From positions 62,001 through 126,000 of the forward strand of contig JAFGXP010000017.1 in the NCBI GenBank assembly GCA_016936535.1: a stretch of DNA of 64,000 nt, in the 5' to 3' direction. Positions 10,922 to 22,390 of this stretch are shown in pieces (positions within the stretch are counted from its first letter, which is position 1; each line of letters opens with the position of its first letter). The notes under the pieces are model-generated. The model was not told the origin of the DNA, did not search any database, and worked only from the letters and a program-made list of their open reading frames with translations. The position numbers and the translations under genes were made by a program. Source of the stretch: Thiotrichales bacterium (GTDB taxonomy: Bacteria > Pseudomonadota > Gammaproteobacteria > Thiomicrospirales > Thiomicrospiraceae).

Positions 10922-11509
10922 ATGAGCGCTCCTTCAACTGAGCTTCGCAATCAATTGCGTGCCAAACGCCGTCAACTGAGCATGGCGTCTCAGCAACACA
11001 ATCAAAATCAAGCTTGCACCCACTTTCTTCATCACCTTGACCACCACCCTGAAGTAGCAAAAATCGCGGTATTTCTCAGTCAAGACGGCGAGCTCGGAAC
11101 CGAACAGCTGATTGAACAGCTCTGGAAACACCCAGGAATTTCAGTCTATTTACCGATTTTGGTCGGTCAACAGATGCAGTTTTCGCTTTATCACCCCCAA
11201 ACATCTTTAAAGCTCAATCGCTTTGGCATTCCTGAACCACAACACAGTGAAATCTGTGCCCCGCCCCAATTAGATTGGGTTCTTACTCCCTTGGTTGGAT
11301 TTGATCTAGCGGGGAATCGAATTGGAATGGGCGGCGGATTCTATGATCGTACTTTTGCCTTTAAACAGAAGAGGCAATCTGAAAAAACGCCGCTTTTAAT
11401 TGGGTGGGCACATAGCTGTCAACAACTTGAAAGCATTGAGGCTCGAGCATGGGATCTGCCACTCGATCTCTTGATTACTGAGCAAGGGCTGTTGAATTTT
11501 CGTCGCTGA
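10922..11509 (+). CDS. 5-formyltetrahydrofolate cyclo-ligase
   Basis: LRAKRRQLS, GNRIGMGGGFYDRTF motif. Confidence 0.93.
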   Translation: MSAPSTELRNQLRAKRRQLSMASQQHNQNQACTHFLHHLDHHPEVAKIAVFLSQDGELGTEQLIEQLWKHPGISVYLPILVGQQMQFSLYHPQTSLKLNRFGIPEPQHSEICAPPQLDWVLTPLVGFDLAGNRIGMGGGFYDRTFAFKQKRQSEKTPLLIGWAHSCQQLESIEARAWDLPLDLLITEQGLLNFRR

Positions 11510-11565
11510 GCGCGCGAGCAGGATTGCCAAGCCGTTTTTACCCACTACCACCCAAAATACCCAAT

Positions 11566-13086
11566 TCAGGGAGCCGAAGCCAACTGCGCCAACAAGGTTG
11601 CATCCGCTGGAATTTTGAGCAGCTTGCCTTTCATCAATCGATTAGCGTTTTCCATTTGATTCAGTTGGGTAATCTGCTCAACTTTTACCTGATAGCGCTG
11701 TGCAATCGAATTCAAGGTATCTCCGGCTTTAACGCGATATTGCACATACTGTATCTGCGGGCCTTGAATTGGCGCAGGCTGGTACTGATCAACATAGCGA
11801 CTCAAACCTTTGGCAATCGCTAATGCCATTTTTTGCTGAAACTGTGGATTCATTAAATTACGCGCTTCATTTGGATTCGAAATAAAAGCGGTTTCAATCA
11901 ACATCGAAGGAATATCAATAGATTTGAGAACGGCAAAACCGGCAGATTGAACCTGATCACGGTGCATCACCACCTGTTCACGCATGCCAGCCAAAACCGC
12001 ATCCGCCAGTTTACGACTGTGGTCGATGGTTGCTTGCCGTGATAAATCGCTCAGCGCATAGGCAACGTCCTGATCAAATCGGTTTAAATCAACTGATTGT
12101 ACGTAAGCATTTTCACTTTTTGCCAGCAGTCGGGCCATACTGCTGCTCGCGCCCTTGCGGGAAAGAACATAGACAGAGCCCCCTTTTACCGATGCATCCG
12201 CAAAAGCATCCGCATGAATCGAAACAAAAATATCCGCCCCCTTTGCTTTCGCAATTTGCACACGTTCATGCAACGGAATATACACATCTCGATCACGAGT
12301 CAAAACGGCCCGCATTCCGGGCAAGGCGTCGATTTGCTGTTTTAAACGTTGTGCAATCTGTAAAGTAACCTGTTTCTCTTGCAGCCCAAGCTGAGCATTG
12401 ATGGCACCGGAATCCTTACCACCATGCCCTGCATCCAAAGCAACCACCAGCGGCTTAGAGGAAACTCGGCCAAGCAAATGACGGTTTTGTTCGGTTACGG
12501 CCGGAGCAATCGTTTGCGCAGCAATCACTTCTTTGGCTGCCAAAACCTCAGATTCCTGCGCCCGAACCGGGCTTTTGGCGGATGGTTTGTGCGCCACCGA
12601 CAAAGGCTCCGTTTCCGAAACATCCGGTCGAGATGGAGTGACCTTTGCAAATAAATCAATAATCAGATGCGCCTGTTCACGCTTCGGTTCGGCCATTAGA
12701 AATTCGTCCGCTTGCACCGACGACACTAAGTGCAAAACCAATTTTGTTTGCACGCCCTCTTGCTGAATCTGTAAGGCCTTTAAGTACGGATCTTTAAGCA
12801 GCTTGTGCTCAAACCCCAAGGCACTCTTACCCTGAGTAAACACAATTTCAAGCCGCTCTGGATCATGCAGCCGCGCCATCTGATAGTCCTTCTGGCCTTG
12901 CAACTGAACCACCACACGGGTTTTTTGAGCATCCTGCCCAACTCTGAGTTGCTGTAATGTGGTTTGTGCGTAAACGCTTTGACTGGTCATCAATAAGAAA
13001 CCGATGAACAGTAAGCGTGATAGTCTTTGCCAGCAAACATGGGATAGCGTCTGTGGAGCCCAAATCATAAACACCTCGTGGGTCAA
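11566..13086 (-). CDS. N-acetylmuramoyl-L-alanine amidase (AMIN + Amidase_3 + LysM)
   Basis: VALDAGHGGKDSGA, VSIHADAF, C-terminal LysM YRVKAGDTLNSIAQRYQV. Confidence 0.93.
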   Translation of the reverse strand: MTHEVFMIWAPQTLSHVCWQRLSRLLFIGFLLMTSQSVYAQTTLQQLRVGQDAQKTRVVVQLQGQKDYQMARLHDPERLEIVFTQGKSALGFEHKLLKDPYLKALQIQQEGVQTKLVLHLVSSVQADEFLMAEPKREQAHLIIDLFAKVTPSRPDVSETEPLSVAHKPSAKSPVRAQESEVLAAKEVIAAQTIAPAVTEQNRHLLGRVSSKPLVVALDAGHGGKDSGAINAQLGLQEKQVTLQIAQRLKQQIDALPGMRAVLTRDRDVYIPLHERVQIAKAKGADIFVSIHADAFADASVKGGSVYVLSRKGASSSMARLLAKSENAYVQSVDLNRFDQDVAYALSDLSRQATIDHSRKLADAVLAGMREQVVMHRDQVQSAGFAVLKSIDIPSMLIETAFISNPNEARNLMNPQFQQKMALAIAKGLSRYVDQYQPAPIQGPQIQYVQYRVKAGDTLNSIAQRYQVKVEQITQLNQMENANRLMKGKLLKIPADATLLAQLASAP

Positions 13087-13152
13087 AATGTAAAAAAATT
13101 GACGCGGTTAAAGTCGGTTTTTATGCATGAAGCAAAAGGTTTGCCAAGACGA

Positions 13153-13680
13153 TCATCTCGGCAAAAAATCGGCCGGCAAATGCGGTTTCATTAACTCAAT
13201 GAGTCGCTGCCCTGTCTCGGAAATTCCCTGAAGTAGGGCGTGCCTGGCAGATTCTTTCGCCTCCAAATGCAAAATGAGATCTGGAAGCGGTAATAAAGGT
13301 TCGGCCTTTTGCGGCCATTCAATCAGTGCCAAAAATGGGCCTTGCAATAGATCTCGAATCGCCAAATACTCAAGCTCCTCCGGATCACATAGTCGGTACA
13401 AATCAAAATGATGCACTGTCAAGCTCCCAGATTGAATCGGCACCTTATAACTTTCGACGAGTGTATAGGTAGGGCTTTTGACTTTCATTCCAGGCACAAA
13501 TGCTTGTAACAATGCGCGACTAAAAAAGGATTTGCCTGCTCCCAAATCGCCTTGTAGGTGCCAGAAAATACTTGGCGAGTCGGAGCAAAAAATGGACTGA
13601 ATCTGCTCGGCACAACACTGAGCAAACTGCTGCGTTGCCGCTTCGTCTTTTAAAACAAGTTGGATTTCAACTGGCTGCAT
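13153..13680 (-). CDS. tsaE: tRNA threonylcarbamoyladenosine biosynthesis ATPase TsaE
   Basis: GDLGAGKSFFSRALL, SPTYTLVESY, HHFDLYRL. Confidence 0.92.
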   Translation of the reverse strand: MQPVEIQLVLKDEAATQQFAQCCAEQIQSIFCSDSPSIFWHLQGDLGAGKSFFSRALLQAFVPGMKVKSPTYTLVESYKVPIQSGSLTVHHFDLYRLCDPEELEYLAIRDLLQGPFLALIEWPQKAEPLLPLPDLILHLEAKESARHALLQGISETGQRLIELMKPHLPADFLPR

Positions 13681-13733
13681 AAATCTCTCTAAATTGCGGT
13701 TTGATAGGGTTACAATTGCCGAATAGTTGATTT

Positions 13734-15011
13734 TTGGATTCTTTTTCTATGCACGCATCTCCCGATCCGCTTCAAGCGCTCCCTGCGCAAATTAAAGCGT
13801 GGGGCCAAGCTTTAGGCTTTGCGGATATCGGCATCAGCGATGTCAACCTCAGTGCTTATGAAAGCGGCTATTTTAGCTGGCTTAATCAAGGCTTTCATGG
13901 AGAAATGCACTACCTTGAAACACATGGCACCAAGCGCACCCGTCCGGCGGAGCTGGTGCCAGGCACCTTGAGGGTCATTTCAGCGCGGATGAACTATTTT
14001 GATCACTCGGCTCAAGACGCATTGCAACAACTGCATCATCCGCAAGGTGCTTACCTTTCACGTTACGCTCTGGGTAAGGACTACCACAAACTGCTACGCA
14101 AACGCCTGGAGCAATTGGCGCAAACCATTCAAGCGCACTTCCCCGAACTGCAATATCGTGCTTTTTGTGACAGCGCTCCGGTTTTGGAGCAAGCTCTTGC
14201 TCATAAAGCAGGTCTTGGCTTTATCGGCAAAAACAGTTTGTTAATTCATCCACGCGCTGGTTCTTGGTTTTTTCTCGGCGAACTCTACATTAACTTGCCG
14301 ATTCCCGTTGACGCTCAACCCCACAAACAAGGCTGTGGTCCCTGTAGCGCGTGCCTGCAAGAATGCCCTACCCAAGCGATACTCCCCAACAATCAAATTG
14401 ATGCACGACGCTGCATCTCTTACCTCACCATTGAATACGATGGCGTGATTGATGAGGCTTTGCGTCCGTTGATGGGCAACCGAATTTATGGCTGCGACGA
14501 CTGCCAGTTAGTCTGTCCTTGGAACCACTTCAGCTCCCCAACGGAGGAACCGGCTTTTCAACACCGTTCGCCCCTTGACCGAGCCGAACTTTTACCCCTA
14601 TTTGCATGGGATGAAAGCACCTTCTTGTCTTTTTTTACCGGTTCGCCGATTCGGCGGATTGGCTATGCAAAATGGTGCCGTAATCTGGCCATTGCCATAG
14701 GCAATCAAGCTCTGCACCCATCAACGCTTAGTCCAAAGCAAAAACAGTTAAGTTTAGAAGCGCTTGCGCAAAAACTGGGGAAAATCTCGGAAATGGTCGA
14801 TGTTCATATCCTCTGGGCGCAGCAACAACTGCAAGCCGCACCGCAACCGCTCCATGCGCTCGCTAGCATCCCGATAGAAGTGACGCCCCCTAACCCTTTT
14901 TTTGCCAAACGCTATTATCTTCCACGTCAGAAGTCTGCTTGCACATCTCGCCAATCTCGTTCGGCCTTAGCGGTTACAAGCGATCAAATATCGAACCTTG
15001 AGTCGCGGTAA
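13734..15011 (+). CDS. queG: Epoxyqueuosine reductase QueG (alternative ATG start 13749)
   Basis: CGPCSACLQECPT and CDDCQLVCPWN Fe-S motifs; GFIGKNSLLIHP. Confidence 0.93.
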   Translation: MDSFSMHASPDPLQALPAQIKAWGQALGFADIGISDVNLSAYESGYFSWLNQGFHGEMHYLETHGTKRTRPAELVPGTLRVISARMNYFDHSAQDALQQLHHPQGAYLSRYALGKDYHKLLRKRLEQLAQTIQAHFPELQYRAFCDSAPVLEQALAHKAGLGFIGKNSLLIHPRAGSWFFLGELYINLPIPVDAQPHKQGCGPCSACLQECPTQAILPNNQIDARRCISYLTIEYDGVIDEALRPLMGNRIYGCDDCQLVCPWNHFSSPTEEPAFQHRSPLDRAELLPLFAWDESTFLSFFTGSPIRRIGYAKWCRNLAIAIGNQALHPSTLSPKQKQLSLEALAQKLGKISEMVDVHILWAQQQLQAAPQPLHALASIPIEVTPPNPFFAKRYYLPRQKSACTSRQSRSALAVTSDQISNLESR

Positions 15012-16332
15012 ACAACTTGGCATAAAGCCGCGAAGCATAGGTATTGGTCATCCCAGCAATGTAATCGGAAATCACCCTCTGTCGTTCTTGTTCGGTCTCT
15101 TGTGCTTGGAACTTAGCATAGGTTTTCGCCGGCAAGAGTGCACTGGGATTGGCACGCAGCGATTTAAAGAGTTCCAAAACAATCAGCTGCCCTTTGTATT
15201 CCATCTGCTTCACTTCGGCAATGGTAATGACATTTTTAAAAACAAATCGTTTCAACAACTCAAGCACCGCCATCGCCCCGGGTTCTAAACGCGCTTGATA
15301 GGCTAACAAGGGGTGGCTAAAACAGGGATTCTGCTCAATTCTAATCGACTCAACCATTATGCCGACCATTTGACTCACTGCATGTTTACGCCCTTTTGAC
15401 GAATTGCTAAACAAGCGTTCCGTCATTTCTGGACCCCACAGTGGGTAAAGAGCTAACTCTTCACTGTTCATCACCTCTTTCTGCCAAAGATCACGATCGA
15501 GCATACGCAATGCAACCGCATCTTCTAAATCATGAATGCCATAGGCAATATCATCGGCCAATTCCATAATCGTGGTGTCTAGTGCTTTATGCTGAGTACG
15601 CTTATGCCCCTCGTGGGTGTGACTTAGGGCGGTAAAACGATGACGATCTTCTTCTGAGAAAGGCGCTAGCGCCCACTCCAAAATGGCTTTTTCTTCGCTG
15701 TAGATGCTCTTTGGCGGTAACCAACTGGCAAAATCCAGTACGCGAAAATCGCTGGTATCGGCCGCCTGTTGCTTTTCAACAAATGCCGCCTCCTCACTTA
15801 AAACTTCGGAATACAGAGCCGGATATTTCATTACCCCCAAAGTCGCCCGACGGGATAAATCGAGTCCATTGTTCGGGGTAAACTCACCAAGTTTAGCTAA
15901 GATACGTAAGGTTTGTGCATTGCCCTCAAAGCCGCCATGCTGACGCATCATATAATTTAGCGCAACTTCCCCGCCATGCCCAAAAGGGGGATGACCCAAG
16001 TCATGCGCCAAACAGATTCCCTCTATCAGATACATCGAAGGAAGCCAAGCCACGTAATCCTGCTCTCTCCCCAACGCATCCGTACCAACCGTGATTAATT
16101 GCTCCACCAAACCTGAACCAATTTGCGCGACCTCCATTGAGTGGGTCAAACGAGTCCGAAAAAAATCCGATTCATTCAGGCCAAAGATTTGTGTTTTGGC
16201 CTGCAATCGGCGAAAGGAAGCGGAGTGAATTACCCGAGCGCGGTCTCGTTGATAGACAATCCGTGCCGGTCGAGAAGGTTTATCGGTTAAAAAATCGGTG
16301 TAACGCTGCGTCCAAATGGCTTGATATAACAT
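14974..16332 (-). CDS. dgt: Deoxyguanosinetriphosphate triphosphohydrolase-like protein (ORF open to 16374)
   Basis: FRRLQAKTQIF, THSMEVAQIG, HDLGHPPFGHGGE HD-domain motifs; start taken at MLYQAIWTQR. Confidence 0.9.
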   Translation of the reverse strand: MLYQAIWTQRYTDFLTDKPSRPARIVYQRDRARVIHSASFRRLQAKTQIFGLNESDFFRTRLTHSMEVAQIGSGLVEQLITVGTDALGREQDYVAWLPSMYLIEGICLAHDLGHPPFGHGGEVALNYMMRQHGGFEGNAQTLRILAKLGEFTPNNGLDLSRRATLGVMKYPALYSEVLSEEAAFVEKQQAADTSDFRVLDFASWLPPKSIYSEEKAILEWALAPFSEEDRHRFTALSHTHEGHKRTQHKALDTTIMELADDIAYGIHDLEDAVALRMLDRDLWQKEVMNSEELALYPLWGPEMTERLFSNSSKGRKHAVSQMVGIMVESIRIEQNPCFSHPLLAYQARLEPGAMAVLELLKRFVFKNVITIAEVKQMEYKGQLIVLELFKSLRANPSALLPAKTYAKFQAQETEQERQRVISDYIAGMTNTYASRLYAKLFTATQGSIFDRL

Positions 16333-16534
16333 AGAATCCACTAAAGAAGAGAATAAAAAGGCCTTTAAAATCAAAACTATTAAATAACGTTCTCAACACT
16401 TTTCCAATGTTTTTTACTAAGCGGGCTTAAAAAAGCTTTCTTAGGCGCCTTTTGGGTGTAAAGATTGTCAGCGAACCGTCAAATCGGTTAGGCTGTTTGC
16501 CAAAATTGATTGTTTTTTAGCTTGGAGTAAAACG

Positions 16535-19039
16535 ATGTCTCTACTCAAAATTCTGCTCAAACTTGTTGCCGCCTTGATCTTAACGGTGGTGATTGCCATT
16601 GGTGCGCTTTTTGCCTTCGTGGATCCTAACGACTATCGTCAAAACCTGACTGATCTTGTAAAAGAACAGACTGGAAGAGAATTGACCATTGAGAAAATGC
16701 ATCTCTCACTCTATCCCAACTTAGCCATTCAGCTTGAACAAGCGCGCTTGAGCAATGCCCCAAATTTTGGGCAGACCCCGATGTTACGTGCTCAGCAAGT
16801 CGATGTCGGTGTGGCTTTACTCCCACTGTTTGAAAAACGTTTACAGATCAAAACCGTTCTACTCGATGGTCTTAAAATTAACCTACAAAAAACCGCCGAG
16901 GGTCAAACCAACTGGGCAGATTTGCAAGCACGCTTTGCCAAACCGGACGCACCGGATGCACAAACTGAAAAGGAACCAAGCAATCCCTTGGAACAGCTGG
17001 CCGCCTTAAGCTTTGAGGGTTTGGAGATTCAAAATGCCCAGCTGAGCTGGGAAGATCTCAGTACAGGACAGAATCTCACGATTCTTGATTTGAATTTGCG
17101 CAGCGACGAGATGCAGTTTGATCATTTTTTTACCATTGAAGCCCGCGCAAAAACCGAATTGCAGGCCCCACAATTGAACAACGATTGGCAATTCAAGATT
17201 GAAGCCAAAATCTCACAAGACGGAAACTACACGCTACGCAATCTAACCTTGGAAAACACCCTGCAAAGCCAAGCTTTACCAATCGATACGCTGGTTGCCA
17301 AACTTTCGATTCCCACCTTAGACTTACAACTTTCTGAGAATTTAATTCACTTACCCAACGTAACTTTAGAAACCCAAACCCTTGGCAAAAAAGATTTTTC
17401 CTTCAAAACGCTCGACAATCAGCTAAAGGTTCAAGCGCTAAAACTGAATTTAGAAACCCTTCTCCTTCAGGCTTCGACCCTGTCTTTACAAACCCAAGCA
17501 CAAGGCCAGACCGACTTTGCCATCCACCGCCTGAACAGTGTGCAAACTCTTGAAAAATTGAGTTTTGATATCACATCCCAACAACTCAGCATGAATCTCA
17601 GCAGTCAGACCGATGCCAGTGGTCCAGCACTCCCCGCGCCTGTTGAAGGAGCGCGTTTGAATAGCCAAATTAAAGCCGATCTAAAAGCACAAACCCTGTC
17701 GATGCCCGATTTAAAAATCCAAGCGCTTAATACACAAATTCAAGCAAACGTCCAGGTCAAACAGCTGCTGGACGGTGCCCAGGTTAAAAGCGATCTAGCC
17801 ATTGCCACATTCAATCCAAAACAGCTCCTAGAAACCTTAAAAATCGCCTTACCTCCGATGGCAGATAACCAACGTCTGCAACAGGCCGAATTGCAGGCCA
17901 AAGTGGATTTCAATTTGACACAGCAGGCCTTGCAAGTCACCGTATCGAAACTGCTACTGGATCAAAGTACGCTCAAAGGACAAACCTCTGTTAAAAACTT
18001 TACCCAACCACAAGTTCGCTTTGATTTAGCGCTTGACCAAATTGACCTCAATGCCTACCTTCCACCGAAACCACCTAAGAGCGATGAACCTGCTAGTAAG
18101 CCAGATGAAGACATCGTTATTAGCCTTCCAACAGAGCTGCTGCGCAGCTTAGATCTGCAAGGTACCCTAAAGGTTGGCAGCTTGAAATTCGAACAATTGC
18201 AACCTAAAAATCTTTTGCTCAACCTGAGTGCAGCTAAGGGTGACCTCAAAATTCGCTCGCTGAAAGCCGATATTTTTAGCACCACCCTTAGTGCCAATGC
18301 CAGCTTAAATGTCAGCCAGACAATGCCAAGTTACACCTTGCAACTTCAAGCGCCTAAGGTTCCCGTTGGCGAGTTGCTTTTGGCCTTTACCGGCGATGAT
18401 AAACTCCGTGGTTTGGGCAACCTCCAACTTGACTTGCAAACCCAAGGCGAGACGGTAAAACAACTTATGAGTCAACTCAATGGTCGCACTGACCTCGATT
18501 TAACCGATGGGGCCGTCAAAGGCTTTAATTTGGCCAAAATTGTGCGCGAAGCCAAAGCCAAACTTAAAGGTGAAACCCTGCCTGCGGACCAAGGCCCGAA
18601 TCAAACCGACTTCAGCTCTTTGATTGCCAAGGCAAACATTCGCCAAGGCATTGCCACCACGGAAACGCTCAGTGCGCAAGCGCCCTTTATGCGCATTCAA
18701 GGGGAAGGAAAAATTGACTTAGGCAAGGAAGCCCTTGACTACCTTGTCAATGCCAAAATTGTCAACACCAGCAAGGGTCAAGGTGGGGCAGATTTGGAAG
18801 AGCTCAGCGGTTTAACCCTGCCCGTGCGCTTGAAAGGTAGCTGGCTCAATCCCTCGATTTCATTAGACCTGAAATCCTTGGTAGAAGAGCGTGCCAAACA
18901 AGCACTTGAACAGAAAAAAGAAGAAGCCATTGAAAAAGCCAAAACTAAGGTTGAAGAGAAAAAAACCGAAGTGATTGAAGAGACCAAGAAAAAAGTCGAA
19001 GACCAACTTAAAGATGCGCTCAAAGGATTTAAATTTTAA
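16535..19039 (+). CDS. AsmA family protein
   Basis: N-terminal TM, FVDPNDYR, C-terminal AsmA region (GRTDLDLTDGAVKGFNLAKIVREAK), K/E-rich coiled tail. Confidence 0.88.
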   Translation: MSLLKILLKLVAALILTVVIAIGALFAFVDPNDYRQNLTDLVKEQTGRELTIEKMHLSLYPNLAIQLEQARLSNAPNFGQTPMLRAQQVDVGVALLPLFEKRLQIKTVLLDGLKINLQKTAEGQTNWADLQARFAKPDAPDAQTEKEPSNPLEQLAALSFEGLEIQNAQLSWEDLSTGQNLTILDLNLRSDEMQFDHFFTIEARAKTELQAPQLNNDWQFKIEAKISQDGNYTLRNLTLENTLQSQALPIDTLVAKLSIPTLDLQLSENLIHLPNVTLETQTLGKKDFSFKTLDNQLKVQALKLNLETLLLQASTLSLQTQAQGQTDFAIHRLNSVQTLEKLSFDITSQQLSMNLSSQTDASGPALPAPVEGARLNSQIKADLKAQTLSMPDLKIQALNTQIQANVQVKQLLDGAQVKSDLAIATFNPKQLLETLKIALPPMADNQRLQQAELQAKVDFNLTQQALQVTVSKLLLDQSTLKGQTSVKNFTQPQVRFDLALDQIDLNAYLPPKPPKSDEPASKPDEDIVISLPTELLRSLDLQGTLKVGSLKFEQLQPKNLLLNLSAAKGDLKIRSLKADIFSTTLSANASLNVSQTMPSYTLQLQAPKVPVGELLLAFTGDDKLRGLGNLQLDLQTQGETVKQLMSQLNGRTDLDLTDGAVKGFNLAKIVREAKAKLKGETLPADQGPNQTDFSSLIAKANIRQGIATTETLSAQAPFMRIQGEGKIDLGKEALDYLVNAKIVNTSKGQGGADLEELSGLTLPVRLKGSWLNPSISLDLKSLVEERAKQALEQKKEEAIEKAKTKVEEKKTEVIEETKKKVEDQLKDALKGFKF

Positions 19040-19206
19040 TTGGCTTTACGCAATTTAACGCGAATCGTGCTTAAGCGAATCTACCAAATTACGGCTGGAT
19101 TCGCTGAAAGCGCCCAAAAATTTTCCCTTCTTCAAGCGCAAAGCATATTAAAATCGGCTAATAATCTTCGCGCCTTGGCTCGGGCTCACTTTGGGGTTTG
19201 CAAAGC

Positions 19207-19731
19207 ATGATTCGTTTTCTTCGTTTAAAAGTTCACCAGATTGGCCGCGCGACCAAGAATTCAGCTTTTCTAAACAAGTACTTCCCGCGTTTTAAAGATC
19301 GAATCTATTGGGCAGGAGACCGTCAGTCGTTCGCCCGCGCCGGCTTTATTGGCTGCTTTTGCATGATGTTACCCATTCCTTTTCAAATGATACTCGGCTC
19401 AGTACTCGCCTATTACGCTCGTGCCAATATTCCACTGGCCACTGCTTTAGCCTGGATTACCAATCCGCTTACCATGTGGCCGATTTGGTACGGTGGCTAC
19501 TTGTTTGGCACTTGGATGCTCGGCACACCCGACTTATTTCACGCTTCGCAAGGCATTGTGATTGGCTCAGAAATCTGGTTTTCAGATGTGTTTCCCTATA
19601 TATGGCAACCGTTTCTGATTGGCAACGCCACCTTGGGCATTATCTTCGGTTCGACTTTATATTTTTTAATTAATCATTTCCATTGGCAAAGTCTCCGAGC
19701 CCTTCTTAAAAAGCGTCCAAAGCGCTCGTAA
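19207..19731 (+). CDS. DUF2062 domain membrane protein
   Basis: FARAGFIGCFCMMLPIPFQMILGSVLAYYARANIPLATALAWITNPLTMWPIWYGGY. Confidence 0.85.
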   Translation: MIRFLRLKVHQIGRATKNSAFLNKYFPRFKDRIYWAGDRQSFARAGFIGCFCMMLPIPFQMILGSVLAYYARANIPLATALAWITNPLTMWPIWYGGYLFGTWMLGTPDLFHASQGIVIGSEIWFSDVFPYIWQPFLIGNATLGIIFGSTLYFLINHFHWQSLRALLKKRPKRS

Positions 19732-19843
19732 CAAACCAAATGCATTGAGGCTTTGCTCAGCAGTTTGCCAAAAAATATTGGTGACTTCTGGTGCGCATCC
19801 CCTAAAATAGGCACTTTTAACTTTTTTGCTGTTGCAAAGGTAA

Positions 19844-21577
19844 ATGCCGAAAATGAAAACCTCCAATCTCTTGCTTGCCACAACGCGTGAAACGCCCTCC
19901 GATGCGGTGGTCATCAGCCATCAACTCATGATTCGCGCTGGAATGATTCGCCCGTTGGCGGGCGGACTCTACAATTGGCTTCCTTTAGGCTTGCGTGTGT
20001 TGCGAAAAGTTGAAGCGATTGTGCGCCAAGAGATGAATCGTTCTGGGGCTCAAGAAGTTTTAATGCCACTGGTACAACCTTTAGAGTTGTGGCAAGAGTC
20101 GGGGCGAGATCAGGACATGGGGCAAGAGATGCTGCGCTTTACCGACCGTCACGATCGTCCTTTTGTGTTAGGCCCAACCCACGAAGAGATTATTACCGAT
20201 TTGGTTCGTCGTGAAATTCGCAGCTATAAACAACTGCCGATTAACTTCTACCAAATTCAAACCAAATTCCGCGATGAACGTCGTCCCCGTTTTGGCGTGA
20301 TGCGTTCTCGCGAATTCATTATGAAAGATGCCTATTCATTTCACCTGTCGCGCGAATCTTTGCAAGAAACCTATGAGGTGATGCACCAAACCTACTCTCA
20401 GATTTTTAACCGCATGGGTTTAAATTTCCGCGCAGTACAAGCAGATACCGGTGCGATTGGTGGTGACGGTTCCCACGAATTTCATGTTTTGGCCGACTCT
20501 GGTGAAGACGATATTGCCATCTGTCAAAATTCCGGCTATGCCGCCAATGTCGAACTGGCTGAAGCCATTGCCCCCTCGCAAAGCCGTTCGGCTCCCGGTC
20601 AAAATCTTGAGAAAATTGCCACGCCAAAACAACATACGATTGAAGAGGTCAGTGCATTCTTGCAGCAACCTTACCAGAAAATCCTCAAGACGCTTTTGGT
20701 AAAGGGGGCAGATCCAGCGCAGCCCATCATTGCTTTAGTGCTTCGCGGCGACCACGAGCTCAACGAAATAAAAGCGGAAAAACACCCTTTGATTGCGGCT
20801 CCGCTTACCTTAGTCAATGAGAATGAAATTTTTGCAGCGATTGGCTGCAATGCCGGTTCAATTGGTCCAGTTGGCCTACCTATTCCTATTATCTGTGATC
20901 GAGCGGCTGCGGTTTGTGCCGACTTTGTTTGCGGCGCCAACCAAGATGGCTTTCATCTTCAAGGCGTTAACTGGGAGCGCGACCTCCCCCTTCCCTCAAC
21001 GTTTGATTTGCGTAAAGTGGTTGCCGGAGATCCAAGCCCTTGTGGTCAAGGACCCCTATCGATTTTTAAAGGGATTGAGGTGGGTCATATCTTCCAACTC
21101 GGAAATAAATATTCGACCGCACTTAACGCAACGGTTCAAAACGAAAACAGCCGTGCGCAAGTATTAGAAATGGGCTGCTACGGAATCGGCGTAACCCGAG
21201 TGGTCGCCGCCGCAATCGAACAAAATCACGATGAACGCGGGATTATTTGGCCCGATGCCCTCGCCCCTTTCCAAGTTTGTATTGTGCCGATGCAAATGCA
21301 CAAGTCTCCAAGAGTGGCTGAGGCGGCGCAAACCCTCTATCAAGCACTGTTGGCGCAAGGGGTTGAGGTTCTATTGGACGATCGCTCTGAACGTCCTGGC
21401 GTCATGTTTTCGGATATGGATTTAATCGGCATTCCGCACCGCATCGTCATCAGTGAACGCGGTTTGGATAATGGTTTAGTTGAATACAAATACCGTCGTG
21501 AGCCGCAAGCCGAAGAAATTCCTCATGCAGACTTTATGGCATTTTTAACCCAACGCTTGTCTGAAGGCGCGCGTTAA
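19844..21577 (+). CDS. proS: Prolyl-tRNA synthetase
   Basis: Class II aaRS motifs, [21 protein letters not shown], YbaK insertion domain. Confidence 0.96.
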   Translation: MPKMKTSNLLLATTRETPSDAVVISHQLMIRAGMIRPLAGGLYNWLPLGLRVLRKVEAIVRQEMNRSGAQEVLMPLVQPLELWQESGRDQDMGQEMLRFTDRHDRPFVLGPTHEEIITDLVRREIRSYKQLPINFYQIQTKFRDERRPRFGVMRSREFIMKDAYSFHLSRESLQETYEVMHQTYSQIFNRMGLNFRAVQADTGAIGGDGSHEFHVLADSGEDDIAICQNSGYAANVELAEAIAPSQSRSAPGQNLEKIATPKQHTIEEVSAFLQQPYQKILKTLLVKGADPAQPIIALVLRGDHELNEIKAEKHPLIAAPLTLVNENEIFAAIGCNAGSIGPVGLPIPIICDRAAAVCADFVCGANQDGFHLQGVNWERDLPLPSTFDLRKVVAGDPSPCGQGPLSIFKGIEVGHIFQLGNKYSTALNATVQNENSRAQVLEMGCYGIGVTRVVAAAIEQNHDERGIIWPDALAPFQVCIVPMQMHKSPRVAEAAQTLYQALLAQGVEVLLDDRSERPGVMFSDMDLIGIPHRIVISERGLDNGLVEYKYRREPQAEEIPHADFMAFLTQRLSEGAR

Positions 21578-21587
21578 ACCGGAAAAC

Positions 21588-22304
21588 GTGATGTATTTAG
21601 ACTCTTTTTACCAACGCCAGCAACAGCAATTACACATTACTCCAGAACAGGGAAGTCGTTTTGCCAAAGAAATTGCTGGGGATTTCAATCCATTGCATGA
21701 CGCCCACTCCAAACGCTTCTGTGTCCCTGGAGACTTGCTATTTTCCCTATTACTGAGCACTCAAGGCCTTGCTCAGCAGATGCAAGTCAAATACACCGGC
21801 ATGGTGGGTAAGGAAACGCCCCTGTTTTTACCGCACAGCAGTGCCGAAATCTTCGAATTGCTGGACGCTAATCAGAAAAGCTATCTGCAAGTTAAGCGCC
21901 GGGGAACCATCAGCCATGATGCTCAGTTGATTGAACGCTTTGCTCGCGCTTACGTTGCCTTTTCAGGCTTGAGTTTTCCTGACTTACTGGTTCCCTTGAT
22001 GGAAAAGCACTCGGTCATGATCAATCCAGAACGGCCGATGGTCGTCTATGACAGTATGGAATTTGACCTAGCACATACTACCCTTGTGGAACCGCAGCTT
22101 GAGCTGAGTCACCATCAATTGGAAGTCAACGGCAAGCGTGGCTTGGTCACTTTAGAATTTACCATTTCAGATCAAAACCAGCCGATCGGAAAAGGGTGTA
22201 AACGAATGACACTGGGTGGCTTACGCGACTATAATCCCCAACAAATGCAACAACTTGTCGATCTCTATCAACAGAGCAAAAAAAATTACGCAAAAGTTGC
22301 GTAA
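21588..22304 (+). CDS. DUF3581 family protein (MaoC-like hot-dog fold suspected)
   Basis: SRFAKEIAGDFNPLHDAHSKRFCVPGDLLFSLLL. Confidence 0.7.
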   Translation: MMYLDSFYQRQQQQLHITPEQGSRFAKEIAGDFNPLHDAHSKRFCVPGDLLFSLLLSTQGLAQQMQVKYTGMVGKETPLFLPHSSAEIFELLDANQKSYLQVKRRGTISHDAQLIERFARAYVAFSGLSFPDLLVPLMEKHSVMINPERPMVVYDSMEFDLAHTTLVEPQLELSHHQLEVNGKRGLVTLEFTISDQNQPIGKGCKRMTLGGLRDYNPQQMQQLVDLYQQSKKNYAKVA

Positions 22305-22390
22305 CCTTGCCCGAGACAGTCAAATCAGCGCTTTCGTTGCGTCCGTTAGCGTCCGCAGCCAACTTGGGATTGTTTACACTATTTTGATGC

